NCBI RefSeq assembly: GCF_003574735.1
Contig: NZ_QORW01000012.1
Span: forward strand, 1 to 64,000
DNA from: Dongia deserti
GTDB taxonomy: Bacteria > Pseudomonadota > Alphaproteobacteria > Dongiales > Dongiaceae
Reading direction: 5' to 3'
DNA length: 64,000 bases
In this document: piece by piece, positions 1 to 8,158 of the stretch
Layout: the number at the start of each line of letters is the position of its first letter
Position numbering within the stretch: position 1 is the stretch's first letter
Position numbers and translations under genes: made by a program
Notes under the pieces: generated by a model
Databases searched by the model: none
Seen by the model: the letters and a program-made list of their open reading frames with translations, nothing else
Told to the model about the DNA's origin: nothing

Positions 1-682
1 CCCAACAGCACAGATCGCTCCACACCGCCGCAACCAACAACAACCAAACCCAAGATCCACGAAAACAGCAAAAGCTCCGGATACCACCCAAAAGCCCGCC
101 GCCCGCGAATCCCTTCTCTCAATATCAACTCTGTCAAATAGCTGGGCGTCGCACGCGCGACGCTCTGGCCTGATTCGGCCGGAGACAATCGCGCAATATA
201 GCGATGCCGGGTGGGTGATTCAAGCGCCCCTCGGGGCATCACCCGCAGAACTAACAGCGATTTTCTGCTGCTGTTTCCGGAGCCGACCTAGAACCAGCGG
301 CTCCGTTCGACGGCGCGGTTTCTAGTCGAGTCCGCGCGGGGTGTAAAGAGGAAAACGCAACAATCTTATCCACAACCCCGCTCTGCCAAGATGGGGTCGA
401 CCACGCGGCATCGCAAGCCCAGAATTCGTGCGTCGGGATATCGCAGACTCCCGGCTTTCCCAAGACGCCTGGCATCCAAGCCTTGCTCAACGTAATTGCG
501 CACCAGGCGCAAAGGAGAGCATTGCCGGGCTTCTTCAACCGAGACTCTCCCGTCGATTCCGACGCCGAAGTCGTTCGAATTTTGGGATCAGCGCGCCCGC
601 TAGTGACCGACGTTCGGCGTGATGCCGCCTCCACGGCATCGTCGTATATGGTCCGCGGCACACTCGATCGCACGCCCGAACG
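1..682. other. Gene-free stretch at the window start
   Basis: No reading frame here has a recognisable family, a convincing start with a ribosome-binding site, or the codon pattern of its neighbours. The first 70 bases are low-complexity and rich in CAA/CCA. Several perfect inverted repeats lie at 146-305 (listed separately). A sequence identical to the DnaA-box consensus TTATCCACA occurs once at 366-374 without a cluster around it. The open frames at 251-673 and 483-920 look like chance frames in high-GC DNA. Confidence 0.5.
146..305. repeat. Cluster of inverted repeats, possible structured RNA
   Basis: Perfect arms are GCGTCGC at 146-152 with GCGACGC at 157-163; GGGTGAT at 213-219 with ATCACCC at 238-244, enclosing GCCCC (226-230) and GGGGC (233-237); AACAGC at 253-258 with GCTGTT at 270-275; and CGGAGCCG at 278-285 with CGGCTCCG at 298-305. 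None is followed on the plus strand by a clear T-run, so they are not standard terminators. They could fold as a non-coding RNA or be chance GC-rich pairing. Confidence 0.35.
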
Positions 683-1135
683 TCAATTCTGCGGCGGCCA
701 ATTATGCGTCTCGCCCTGCAGGCTTTTGCACCACGCGTACAGAGCGTCATACATCACCATGCCGTGGCGGAGCATCTCATGGTCATCGCCGAAGATGGCA
801 GATAGACCCAGGGAGATCGCGAACAGACCAGCCGACTGCGGCGTCAGGTCAAGGCGGGACGTATCCGCGCCACGCACGATCAGGGCCAGCCGATCCAGAG
901 CAGGATCGTGCAGATCGTAGCGCTCCAGGAATGCATCGAAGCTGCACTTATCGGCGACATGGCTGAACTCAACGCCTGGGATATCGTAAGGCGTGGCTCC
1001 AGTCTGCTTCGCCACCTCCAGGACCTTGTCGCTCGGCACGTAGAGAAACTCGGGCTGCTGATCGATGAAGCGACTGATCAGCCACGGGCAAGCGATGCGG
1101 TCGATCTTCGGGCGCTCTCTCGTAATCCACCTCAC
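683..1135 (-). CDS. ChrB-domain protein (short form)
   Basis: A 150-residue protein made only of the C-terminal domain of the ChrB chromate-resistance family. It opens with WITRERPKIDRIACPWLI, has the family's second block around VEFSHVADKCSFDAFL, and ends with the YDALYAWC region. The start is a GTG with AGGAGG about 10 bases upstream. It lies 15 bases downstream of the SOD-rhodanese gene on the same strand, so the two are probably co-transcribed. ChrB-family proteins accompany the chromate efflux pump ChrA; this domain has been linked to chromate sensing or reduction, but the activity of this short form is not known. It has paralogous domains at 2192-3178 and 4649-5224. Confidence 0.85.
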   Translation of the reverse strand: MRWITRERPKIDRIACPWLISRFIDQQPEFLYVPSDKVLEVAKQTGATPYDIPGVEFSHVADKCSFDAFLERYDLHDPALDRLALIVRGADTSRLDLTPQSAGLFAISLGLSAIFGDDHEMLRHGMVMYDALYAWCKSLQGETHNWPPQN

Positions 1136-1150
1136 GGCTCGGCACCTCCT

Positions 1151-2098
1151 CTAGCTCTTCGGCATTGTCGGTCCGCCGATGGCATGCCAGGCGGCGATAC
1201 CACCGGTCAGATTGCGCGCGTTGAATCCCCGCTGCCTGAGCGCCGCGGCCGCGTCCCCACTCACCTGGAAGCCATAAACGCAGTAGACGATCACCAATCG
1301 ATCCTTCGGCAAGTCCTTGGCCCATTGCTCGAGCCGAGCAGGGTCCCGGTATTGGGCACTAAGCAGGATGTCCGTGCCGTTGGCGAGATCGTCGGCCAAG
1401 CGGACATCGAGCACGACCACATCGCCATTTCGGGCGAGCATATCGCGCAGTTCTTCGACGGTGATCGCTTCCCCCTCGCGTGAGGTTTCCGAGGACAAGT
1501 GCGGTGCTTCCATCGCGCGGCCATGCCGTTCCGCGACGCGCCCCCAGTGGATATTCGCCATGAAGGCATCGACATAGGCAGCGGCTTTGGCGCCGAAGTC
1601 CACGTGATAGGCGTGCTCGTACATGTCGAGCGCGAGGATCGGCTGTCCACCACTGAGGCAATGCGCGTGATCGGAGGACCACTGATTCACGAGGCGGCCC
1701 AGCCTTGCTGACCAAGTCAGGAGAACCCAGCCAGAGCCGCCGGCTAATGCCCTCCCCATCGCGATGAACTCGCGCTTCCAAGCCTCGACGCTGCCAAAGT
1801 CGCGTTCCAGGTGCTCGGCGAGAGAACCGGACGGATCACTGCCGTCGCCGCCCAATCCATCAAAGTAGACCTCGTGCAGGATGACCGAGTTCGCGGCGAT
1901 CAGCTGCTCACGTTTCAGGCCATTGATCTCGAACACCGCAGCCTTATCCCAGTCCACGCCGGACAGCTTCGCCTCGATGGCATTCAGCCTCCGCAGAGCG
2001 CCACCGTAGTTATTCTCGTAATGGCTGGCCATCATTCGCTCTGACAATCCGTGGAGCCGAGAAGGCTTGAATAACAGTGGCTTAACTGAATATGGCAT
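1151..2098 (-). CDS. Fe/Mn superoxide dismutase fused to a rhodanese domain
   Basis: About 315 residues in two domains. Residues 1-200 are an Fe/Mn superoxide dismutase with the metal-binding segments intact: SHYENNYGG, LHEVYFDGLGG and DMYEHAYHVDFG, the last giving the Asp and His ligands. Residues 215-315 are a rhodanese domain with its catalytic cysteine loop CVYGFQVSGD and the ending GGIAAWHAIGG. The start at 2098 is chosen because GGAGA precedes it at good spacing; an in-frame start 18 bases upstream is possible. Diverging from chrB and next to another ChrB-domain gene, it likely handles superoxide made during chromate reduction, with sulfurtransferase chemistry attached. The stress role is inferred from position. 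Confidence 0.9.
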   Translation of the reverse strand: MPYSVKPLLFKPSRLHGLSERMMASHYENNYGGALRRLNAIEAKLSGVDWDKAAVFEINGLKREQLIAANSVILHEVYFDGLGGDGSDPSGSLAEHLERDFGSVEAWKREFIAMGRALAGGSGWVLLTWSARLGRLVNQWSSDHAHCLSGGQPILALDMYEHAYHVDFGAKAAAYVDAFMANIHWGRVAERHGRAMEAPHLSSETSREGEAITVEELRDMLARNGDVVVLDVRLADDLANGTDILLSAQYRDPARLEQWAKDLPKDRLVIVYCVYGFQVSGDAAAALRQRGFNARNLTGGIAAWHAIGGPTMPKS

Positions 2099-2124
2099 GG
2101 CTTTCTCCGTTCTCATTTCTTTTT

Positions 2125-2152
2125 ATGATACAGGCATATTATGCATGATACA
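2125..2152. promoter_or_regulatory. Direct repeat in the chromate-island divergent promoter
   Basis: The 93-base gap between the divergent SOD-rhodanese and chrB genes contains two copies of ATGATACA, at 2125-2132 and 2145-2152, exactly 20 bases apart or about two helical turns. A GCATA-T-TATGC inverted repeat (2135-2145) lies between them. The area is much more AT-rich than its surroundings. It is a plausible operator for ChrB, which is a chromate-responsive repressor in other bacteria; binding here is inferred. Confidence 0.4.
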
Positions 2153-2191
2153 ACTGTTGCAAAGTCGACCGGACGGTGATATCAATGGCTC

Positions 2192-3178
2192 ATGATGGAC
2201 GCGCAAGATGGAGCCGAGCGATGGCTGCTCCTGATCCACCAATTGCCCGCGAAGCCAGCTTATTTCCGGGTGAAGGTCTGGCGGCGCTTGCAGGGGATCG
2301 GCGCTATTGGCGTGAAGAACTCCGTCTATGTTCTCCCCTCGAACGAGCAGACTCAGGAGGATTTCGAGTGGATACGGCGAGAGATCGCTGACGGCGGTGG
2401 CGAGGCTATGGTCTGCGAGGCGCGGATGATTGAAGGCCTTGATGACCACGAGATCCGCCAGATGTTCCGAGCCGAGCGCGACGCTGACTACGAAGCTGTG
2501 GCAAAGGAAGCCAGGGAGCTGGCCATGGTCTTTGCGAACGCGCCTTCGAATGGACCGCAAGCGGACACTAGGGCCCAGCTCGCGCGGCTGCGCACCCGGC
2601 TAACGCAGATCGCCGCCATTGATTTTTTCGGCGCCAACAGCCGAGAGACGGCAGAAGGCATCGTCTCCGCGCTGGAAGCGAGGGTCAGAAAGGAAGGCGT
2701 CATGGCCAGTGACGGAATCGAGCACCGACTGCCCGGCGAGTTGGAGGGAAGAACCTGGGTCACCCGCCGTGGCGTGCAAGTCGATCGCATTGCCTCTGCT
2801 TGGCTGATCCACCGATTCATCGACCCCGAGGGCAAATTCAAGTTCGTCGATAGCAAAGGGTACAAGCCCGAGGCCGGCGACCTGCGGTTCGACATGTTCG
2901 AGGCTGAGTACACCCACGAAGGCGACCGCTGCACGTTCGAGGTGCTCCTGCAACGGGCGGGACTCCGTCATGCCGCGCTGAAAGACATCGCCGCGATCGT
3001 GCACGACATCGATCTCAAGGACGCCAAGTTCGGCCGCGACGAAGCGGCTGGCATCAAGACACTGATTGACAGCATCTGCGTCGCCACCGCCGACGACAAC
3101 GAAAGGATCGCGCGGGGCAAGGCTATCCTCGACGATCTCTATTTGTATTTTCAGAAGAAGCCGGGAAATCCACGATGA
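2192..3178 (+). CDS. chrB: ChrB chromate resistance regulator
   Basis: 328 residues, the usual length for full ChrB. The N-terminal half (about residues 10-160) begins with WLLLIHQLPAKPAYFRVKVW, the ChrB N-terminal domain. The C-terminal half carries the ChrB signature VTRRGVQVDRIASAWLIHRF, followed by FDMFEAEYTHEGDRCTFEVLL. In characterised chr operons ChrB represses chrBA and responds to chromate. The stop overlaps the chrA start as ATGA, so the two are translationally coupled. Two more copies of the C-terminal domain alone lie on either side in the same locus. Confidence 0.92.
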   Translation: MMDAQDGAERWLLLIHQLPAKPAYFRVKVWRRLQGIGAIGVKNSVYVLPSNEQTQEDFEWIRREIADGGGEAMVCEARMIEGLDDHEIRQMFRAERDADYEAVAKEARELAMVFANAPSNGPQADTRAQLARLRTRLTQIAAIDFFGANSRETAEGIVSALEARVRKEGVMASDGIEHRLPGELEGRTWVTRRGVQVDRIASAWLIHRFIDPEGKFKFVDSKGYKPEAGDLRFDMFEAEYTHEGDRCTFEVLLQRAGLRHAALKDIAAIVHDIDLKDAKFGRDEAAGIKTLIDSICVATADDNERIARGKAILDDLYLYFQKKPGNPR

Positions 3179-4593
3179 ATGAGCGATCGCCGACCAGCAT
3201 GGCAGCTCCGGCCGGAGCTGACACCCCGCTGAGTCACAGGATCACGTTCTCGGATGCCGTGCGAGTCTGGGCGCGCGTGGCGGCGCTCTCGTTTGGCGGA
3301 CCTGCCGGACAGATCGCCGTAATGCACCGCATTCTTGTCGAGGAAAAGCGCTGGATCGGAGAGAACAGGTTTCTGCATGCGCTGAACTATTGCATGCTGC
3401 TGCCTGGTCCCGAGGCACAGCAGCTCGCCGTCTACATTGGCTGGCTGCTGCACAAGACCAAGGGCGGGCTCCTGGCAGGCACGTTGTTCGTCCTGCCGGG
3501 CGTGGTTTGCATCATGGCTTTGAGCGTGATCTACGCCGTTCTCGGAGATGTTGGCCTGGTGCGGGGTATCTTCTTCGGCCTCAAGGCCGCGGTGCTGGCG
3601 ATCGTGCTGGAAGCCGTCGTGCGCATCGGTAAGCGCGCGCTCAAGAACAATGTCATGCTGGCCATTGCTGCCGTTGCATTCGTCGCGATCTTCTTCGTTC
3701 ATGTGCCTTTCCCGATGATTGTGCTGGGCGCAGCAGTGATCGGCTTCGTGGGCGGGCGCGCTGGGTTGCAGCCCTTCCTGGTCGCAGGCGGACACGGAGG
3801 CAGTCACGGCAAGGCTGTTCCAGATGCGGAAACCGCTCTTGGAACCGGGGTGCCTGCGCACGCTCGGCCGCCGCTCGCCTGGTCGCTGAGGGTATCGGCT
3901 ATTTTCCTGCTGCTATGGCTTGGACCAACCCTAGCGCTCTTCCTGTTCCTGGGTGGCGAGAATGTATTCACCGACATTGCAGTCTTTTTCAGCAAGATGG
4001 CGGTCGTCACCTTCGGCGGCGCGTATGCAGTCCTCGCTTATGTCGCGCAGCAGGCAGTGGAAACCTATCACTGGCTGCAGCCAGGCGAGATGCTGGACGG
4101 CCTTGGAATGGCGGAGACGACCCCAGGACCGCTGATCATGGTGACGCAGTTTGTCGGCTTCATGGGCGCCTTCAGGGCGCCTGGGGCTCTCGACCCGCTT
4201 GTTGCTGGCATCCTTGGCGGACTGCTGACCACCTGGGTAACCTTTGTGCCGTGCTTTCTTTGGATCTTCCTCGGTGCTCCCTTCATCGAGGGGCTGCGCG
4301 GCAACAAGGCGCTGTCGGCCGCGCTCGCCACGATCACGGCCGCCGTGGTCGGCGTTGTGCTCAATCTGGCGGTGTGGTTCGCGCTCCACGTCCTGTTCAG
4401 GGAAGTCCGCGAGGTCTCGATCTTTGGCATCCCACAGGACGTGCCAATGCTCGACAGCGTGAACGTCCTCTCATCGCTGCTGACGCTCGCTGCGCTTGTG
4501 GCGGTATTCCGCTTCAAGGTCGGGATGATCCCGGTGCTGGCCGTTTGCTCGGCAGCGGGACTCGCCTTGTACCTGACCGTGGGTGTTTTCTGA
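3175..4593 (+). CDS. chrA: Chromate efflux transporter ChrA
   Basis: A 472-residue inner-membrane protein of the long-chain CHR family, which consists of two homologous halves. Each half shows the family motifs: FGGPAGQIAVMHR and PGPEAQQLAVYIGW in the first, FGGAYAVLAYVAQQ and TPGPLIMVTQFVGF in the second. Hydrophobic segments fill both halves, with a soluble linker around residues 200-235. ChrA exports chromate from the cytoplasm using the membrane potential. It directly follows chrB with an ATGA overlap, and a third ChrB-domain gene follows 55 bases downstream. Confidence 0.95.
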   Translation: MNERSPTSMAAPAGADTPLSHRITFSDAVRVWARVAALSFGGPAGQIAVMHRILVEEKRWIGENRFLHALNYCMLLPGPEAQQLAVYIGWLLHKTKGGLLAGTLFVLPGVVCIMALSVIYAVLGDVGLVRGIFFGLKAAVLAIVLEAVVRIGKRALKNNVMLAIAAVAFVAIFFVHVPFPMIVLGAAVIGFVGGRAGLQPFLVAGGHGGSHGKAVPDAETALGTGVPAHARPPLAWSLRVSAIFLLLWLGPTLALFLFLGGENVFTDIAVFFSKMAVVTFGGAYAVLAYVAQQAVETYHWLQPGEMLDGLGMAETTPGPLIMVTQFVGFMGAFRAPGALDPLVAGILGGLLTTWVTFVPCFLWIFLGAPFIEGLRGNKALSAALATITAAVVGVVLNLAVWFALHVLFREVREVSIFGIPQDVPMLDSVNVLSSLLTLAALVAVFRFKVGMIPVLAVCSAAGLALYLTVGVF

Positions 4594-4648
4594 TCCGATG
4601 CGCAACGAAACCTTTTTTGTATCGCGGTAAAACGAATGGAGGTGGACG

Positions 4649-5224
4649 ATGCAATGGGTCACGAGACAGCGCCCGAAGATCGACCGCATCGCTTGCCCAT
4701 GGCTGATCACCCGCTTCATCGACAGCGATCCGACATTTCTGTTCGTGCACGTTGACGAAGTGATAGGCGTCGCCAGCGCGACGGGCGCCATCCCGTTCGA
4801 CGTTCCCGGCGTGGATCTTTGGCACGGCGGTCGGGGATGCAGCTTCGACATGCTTCTTGCGAAGTACAAGCTCAATGACCCGGCGTTGAAGCGGATCGCC
4901 GCCATCGTGCGTGAGGCGGACAACGACAATGCGCCCACGATACCAGAAGCTGCGGGACTGCGCGCGATCTCGCTTGGCCTGGCTCGCGGCATCCGTGATG
5001 ACCAAGCGCGGGTTTCTCAGGGTCTTATGTTGTACGACGCACTCTATCGATGGGCGCAGAACCTGGAGCCAGTTGGCCGCCCTGAGCGCGGTATCGTCCT
5101 GTGGCTCTCCCAATGGCGCGAACGCCGGGCGCTGGCCGAACTCGATCCATATTTGCTCGGCGATATCGGGCTTTCGCCCCACCAAGTCGCCGACGAATGC
5201 AGGAAGCCGTTCTGGCGCAGCTGA
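4649..5224 (+). CDS. ChrB-domain protein with C-terminal DUF1127
   Basis: 191 residues. Residues 1-150 form a ChrB C-terminal domain closely matching the short protein at 683-1135, with VTRQRPKIDRIACPWLITRF and the YDALYRWAQ region. Residues 152-191 are different: LSQWRERRALAELDPYLLGD followed by IGLSPHQV and ending RKPFWRS, which matches the small DUF1127 family normally found as free 40-60 residue proteins. A strong Shine-Dalgarno, GGAGGTGG, precedes the ATG. It is likely the third gene of the chrB-chrA operon. DUF1127 proteins have been tied to RNA turnover and to phosphate or carbon metabolism, so the tail might act as a separate interaction module. The fusion is clear; its function is unknown. 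Confidence 0.85.
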   Translation: MQWVTRQRPKIDRIACPWLITRFIDSDPTFLFVHVDEVIGVASATGAIPFDVPGVDLWHGGRGCSFDMLLAKYKLNDPALKRIAAIVREADNDNAPTIPEAAGLRAISLGLARGIRDDQARVSQGLMLYDALYRWAQNLEPVGRPERGIVLWLSQWRERRALAELDPYLLGDIGLSPHQVADECRKPFWRS

Positions 5225-5315
5225 CACCGAAGCGGCGGACCATGAAATTCCCCGTGCCACGGTCTCCCTGTGGAGTGGGCGGCGTCTGCCAAGACGACGC
5301 GGGCGCAGAGACAAA

Positions 5316-5771
5316 CTAGAACAGGCCCAGCGTCCGAAGTTCGGCTAGCATATCCGCCGGCATATCGCCTTCTGCCGCAGCATTGGCGAGCGCCTGCCGC
5401 TGATTGGGCAGATCGGGCGGCGCGTCCTCCGCCTCCAGATAGCGCCAGCCCTGGAACGCGCGACGCGGCCGCGGCTCCACCAGGGTCACCTTCGGGTCGT
5501 AGATGATCGAGCAGTATTCCTGCCCGTCTGCATCCGTCACGTCATCCAAGCGTAGAATCCGATGCCGGACACGGATCACGCCGCGGATGACCCAGTAGAG
5601 CGAGCCGCCGTCGAGCACCTCGTCGGCGCGCTTTGGGCGCATGCGCGTCCAATGATGATCCTCGACCGGCTTCTTGCGCTTGAGCGCTTGCTTCGTCAGT
5701 CGCTCATGCTCCTGGATGAGTTGATTGACGTCGCTGACGCCTACACAAAGTTTGATAAGGTGAACGGTCAT
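5316..5771 (-). CDS. DUF1489 family protein
   Basis: A 151-residue protein of the alphaproteobacterial family DUF1489. It opens with the typical TVHLIKLCVGVSDVNQL and carries the conserved middle WVIRGVIRVRHRILRLDDV and the aromatic core FQGWRYLE. No signal peptide or membrane segment is visible, so it is probably cytosolic. The function of the family is unknown. It diverges from the lipoprotein gene at 5849 and has no evident operon partner. Confidence 0.85.
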   Translation of the reverse strand: MTVHLIKLCVGVSDVNQLIQEHERLTKQALKRKKPVEDHHWTRMRPKRADEVLDGGSLYWVIRGVIRVRHRILRLDDVTDADGQEYCSIIYDPKVTLVEPRPRRAFQGWRYLEAEDAPPDLPNQRQALANAAAEGDMPADMLAELRTLGLF

Positions 5772-5848
5772 GTCTCGAAAACGTGATGCCTAGCTGGCGG
5801 GTTGATGGTCGTCAAATGACTTTGAACAGATTCCCCGAGGAGACAGCG

Positions 5849-6376
5849 ATGTCCAGACTTCTTGTGATCCTCCTGGTCGGTGCGCTGGCCACCGGCTGCA
5901 CGCCCGGGAGGATTGATCGCATTCGTGTGGAATCGGGCTACGACCCGCAGCAGTACCAATTCGTCCCTTATACGCGGGCGCTCAAGGCCGATGTGTCCGG
6001 CAACCCCTTCGGCATGGATCAGCAGGCGTTCAACGATCTGGTATCCGAGACTATTCAGCCGCCGGGGATTGTTCCGACCGATGCGAGTCCGTACCGCATC
6101 CGTCTCGCCTTCAATGGCTCCAGGAGCGTGAATAAGGATCTGGCGTGCCAGGCGTCCGGCGGCGGACCGACAAGCGGCGATCTGACGCTGGTGGCGGCCT
6201 TATGCCCCGGCTACGGGTCTGCCCTCACCTTCCTGACGGGATCGGTCTCCGACATTTCCGGGCCGGACGATCCGCGGTTCCGGAAGTTCGTGCGTTTCTC
6301 GGTCGTGAAGCTGTTCCCCGGACCCAGCCCGGACGATCGCAATGATCGCGATATCTGCTTCGTTCCGGGCTGCTGA
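5849..6376 (+). CDS. Predicted outer-membrane or periplasmic lipoprotein
   Basis: A 175-residue protein of unknown function. It starts SRLLVILLVGALATGCTPG, a short lipoprotein signal peptide with a plausible lipobox ending in Cys about residue 17. The start is chosen because GAGGAGA lies a few bases upstream; the open frame extends 22 codons further 5' without a ribosome-binding site. Cysteines near the middle (LACQASG, LCPGYG) and at the end (ICFVPGC) could form disulfides in the periplasm. No family was recognised. Confidence 0.7.
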   Translation: MSRLLVILLVGALATGCTPGRIDRIRVESGYDPQQYQFVPYTRALKADVSGNPFGMDQQAFNDLVSETIQPPGIVPTDASPYRIRLAFNGSRSVNKDLACQASGGGPTSGDLTLVAALCPGYGSALTFLTGSVSDISGPDDPRFRKFVRFSVVKLFPGPSPDDRNDRDICFVPGC

Positions 6377-6479
6377 TCGACGCCGGCGGCTGGGACGCGC
6401 CGCGGTGAATAAGCACCGACCCTCACCATTTGACTTATGAAGTCTGAGTTAAGTGCAAACTATGCGCCAAGCGGTTGAA

Positions 6480-6507
6480 TTGACAAAGCTTGCCCTATCC
6501 CTATAGT
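6480..6507 (+). promoter_or_regulatory. Sigma-70-like promoter for the helicase gene
   Basis: A consensus -35 TTGACA (6480-6485) is followed after 16 bases by TATAGT (6502-6507). Transcription would start near 6514, leaving a leader of about 80 bases before the helicase ATG at 6596. Only a weak ribosome-binding site is visible there. Confidence 0.5.
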
Positions 6508-6595
6508 GCGCGCGACCTTATCGGCAGCGGGATCGGGCTCCCCCTGCCCACTTTCGCCCTTCGGCGATCCCAGTAAATGCCCGCATCTTGAGATA

Positions 6596-8098
6596 ATGAC
6601 GTTCGAAGAACTGGGGCTCAGCCCCTCTATCCTGCAAGCGATCGCCGACGTCGGCTATCAGCAGCCCACCCCCATCCAAGCCCAAGCAATTCCAGTGGTT
6701 CTCATGGGCCGGGACGTGCTGGGATGCGCCCAAACCGGCACCGGAAAGACCGCCGGTTTCACCCTGCCCATGATTGAGATCCTGAGCAGCGGCCGGGCCA
6801 AGGCCCGGATGCCGCGCTCCCTCATCCTGGAGCCGACTCGGGAGCTGGCGGCCCAAGTGGCGGACAGCTTCGAGAAATACGGCAAGAACGCCAATCTGAG
6901 CTATGCGCTCCTGATCGGCGGCGAAAGCTTCACCGATCAGGAAAAGAAACTGGACCGCGGCGTTGACGTGCTGATCGCCACACCCGGCCGCCTCATCGAC
7001 CTGTTCGAGCGCGGCAAGATCCTGATGAACGATGTCAAGATCCTCGTGATCGACGAGGCCGATCGGATGCTCGACATGGGCTTCATTCCGGACGTCGAGC
7101 GGATCGTCGGGCTGCTGCCCAAGCTGCGGCAGACCCTGTTCTTCTCCGCCACCATGGCGCCGGAGATCCGCAAGCTGGCGGATGCGTTCCTGATGAATCC
7201 GAAGGAGGTCAGCGTTGCTCCGCCAGCGACGGCGGCCGCGACTGTCGTTCAGGCCATGGTGGTAGTGGAGGCCGAGCAGAAGCGCGAAGCCTTGCGCCGG
7301 CTGATCCGTAGCGAGAACGTCACCAATGCGCTCATCTTCTGCAATCGCAAACGCGATGTGGAGATCCTGTTCAAGTCGCTTACCAAGCATGGCTTCGATG
7401 CGGTGCGCCTCCATGGCGACATGTCGCAGCCGGCGCGCACGGAGACGCTGGACAAGTTCAAGCGCGGCGAAGTGCGGCTGATGGTGTGCAGCGACGTGGC
7501 TGCCCGCGGGCTCGACATTAAGGGCCTCAGCCACGTCTTCAATTTCGACGTTCCGATGCATGCCGAGGATTACGTGCACCGGATCGGACGCACCGGGCGC
7601 GCCGGGCGCGAAGGCCACGCTTTCACCTTGGCCGCGCCGAGCGATGGCAAATATGTTGCTGCGATCGAGAAACTGGTGGGCACGACGATCCCGCGCATCA
7701 CCATCGAAGGCCTGGAAGGCGTCGCTCTGGCCAGCGGGCGGGAGCATCGCGGCCGGGGCAGCCGCCACGACCGCGGCCGTCAGCAGAAAGAGAAGCGCCA
7801 GCGCAAGGTCGAGGAAGTGATCGACGCGGTGGTGCCGCATCCGGAGCGCGAGATCGGCCGGCACGCCATGCTGGAAGCCAGCGTCGCTTTGCCCCTGCCG
7901 GCCGACAAGGAGCCGCACTTCAACCGCCACCAGCGCCGTTCAGGCGGCCGGGATCACCAGGAAACGGAGCAGCATCCGCCCCGTCCGCAGCGCCGGGATG
8001 GACGTGTTCATCACACGGATGGCGGCTTGCCGGGCCTCGCCTTCGGCGATCACACGCCGGCCTTTCTGTTGCGCCGCGGCCGCAGCGAAGCGCGCTGA
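6596..8098 (+). CDS. rhlE: DEAD-box ATP-dependent RNA helicase, RhlE-like
   Basis: About 500 residues. The start is taken at TFEELGLSPSILQAI, the usual N-terminus; an in-frame extension of 30 codons is dismissed because it overlaps the likely promoter. Helicase motifs occur in order: the Q motif region (YQQPTPIQAQAIP), Walker A AQTGTGKT, PTRELA, TPGR, DEAD, SAT, then the second domain with RGLDIKGL and HRIGRTGRAGREG. From about residue 380 the protein continues in a basic, low-complexity tail rich in Arg, His and Gln, typical of RNA-binding tails of RhlE-type helicases. It would unwind RNA duplexes during ribosome assembly or RNA decay. Symbol assigned by overall resemblance. Confidence 0.9.
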   Translation: MTFEELGLSPSILQAIADVGYQQPTPIQAQAIPVVLMGRDVLGCAQTGTGKTAGFTLPMIEILSSGRAKARMPRSLILEPTRELAAQVADSFEKYGKNANLSYALLIGGESFTDQEKKLDRGVDVLIATPGRLIDLFERGKILMNDVKILVIDEADRMLDMGFIPDVERIVGLLPKLRQTLFFSATMAPEIRKLADAFLMNPKEVSVAPPATAAATVVQAMVVVEAEQKREALRRLIRSENVTNALIFCNRKRDVEILFKSLTKHGFDAVRLHGDMSQPARTETLDKFKRGEVRLMVCSDVAARGLDIKGLSHVFNFDVPMHAEDYVHRIGRTGRAGREGHAFTLAAPSDGKYVAAIEKLVGTTIPRITIEGLEGVALASGREHRGRGSRHDRGRQQKEKRQRKVEEVIDAVVPHPEREIGRHAMLEASVALPLPADKEPHFNRHQRRSGGRDHQETEQHPPRPQRRDGRVHHTDGGLPGLAFGDHTPAFLLRRGRSEAR

Positions 8099-8112
8099 TC
8101 CCAAAAAAGGAA

Positions 8113-8134
8113 GCGCGGGAGTTTCCTCCCGCGC
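8113..8134 (-). terminator. Rho-independent terminator of the Gly-rich protein gene
   Basis: GCGCGGGA (8113-8120) pairs with TCCCGCGC (8127-8134) around a six-base loop. On the minus strand the stem is followed by TTCC and six T (8103-8108). It lies 25 bases beyond the stop of the minus-strand gene that ends at 8159 and only 15 bases beyond the convergent helicase stop. Confidence 0.8.
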
Positions 8135-8158
8135 CAAGCTTGCTGCAGTCTTCCAGCC

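Noticed and set aside
366-374. Perfect DnaA-box sequence TTATCCACA near the window start
   Set aside because: A single copy without neighbouring boxes, an AT-rich unwinding region or replication genes is not evidence of an origin.
251-673. 140-codon open frame on the minus strand
   Set aside because: No family resemblance, no ribosome-binding site, and irregular composition; it overlaps the structured repeats.
6518-7930. 470-codon frame antisense to the helicase gene
   Set aside because: A frame shadow caused by high GC at third codon positions; it covers a clearly real helicase gene.
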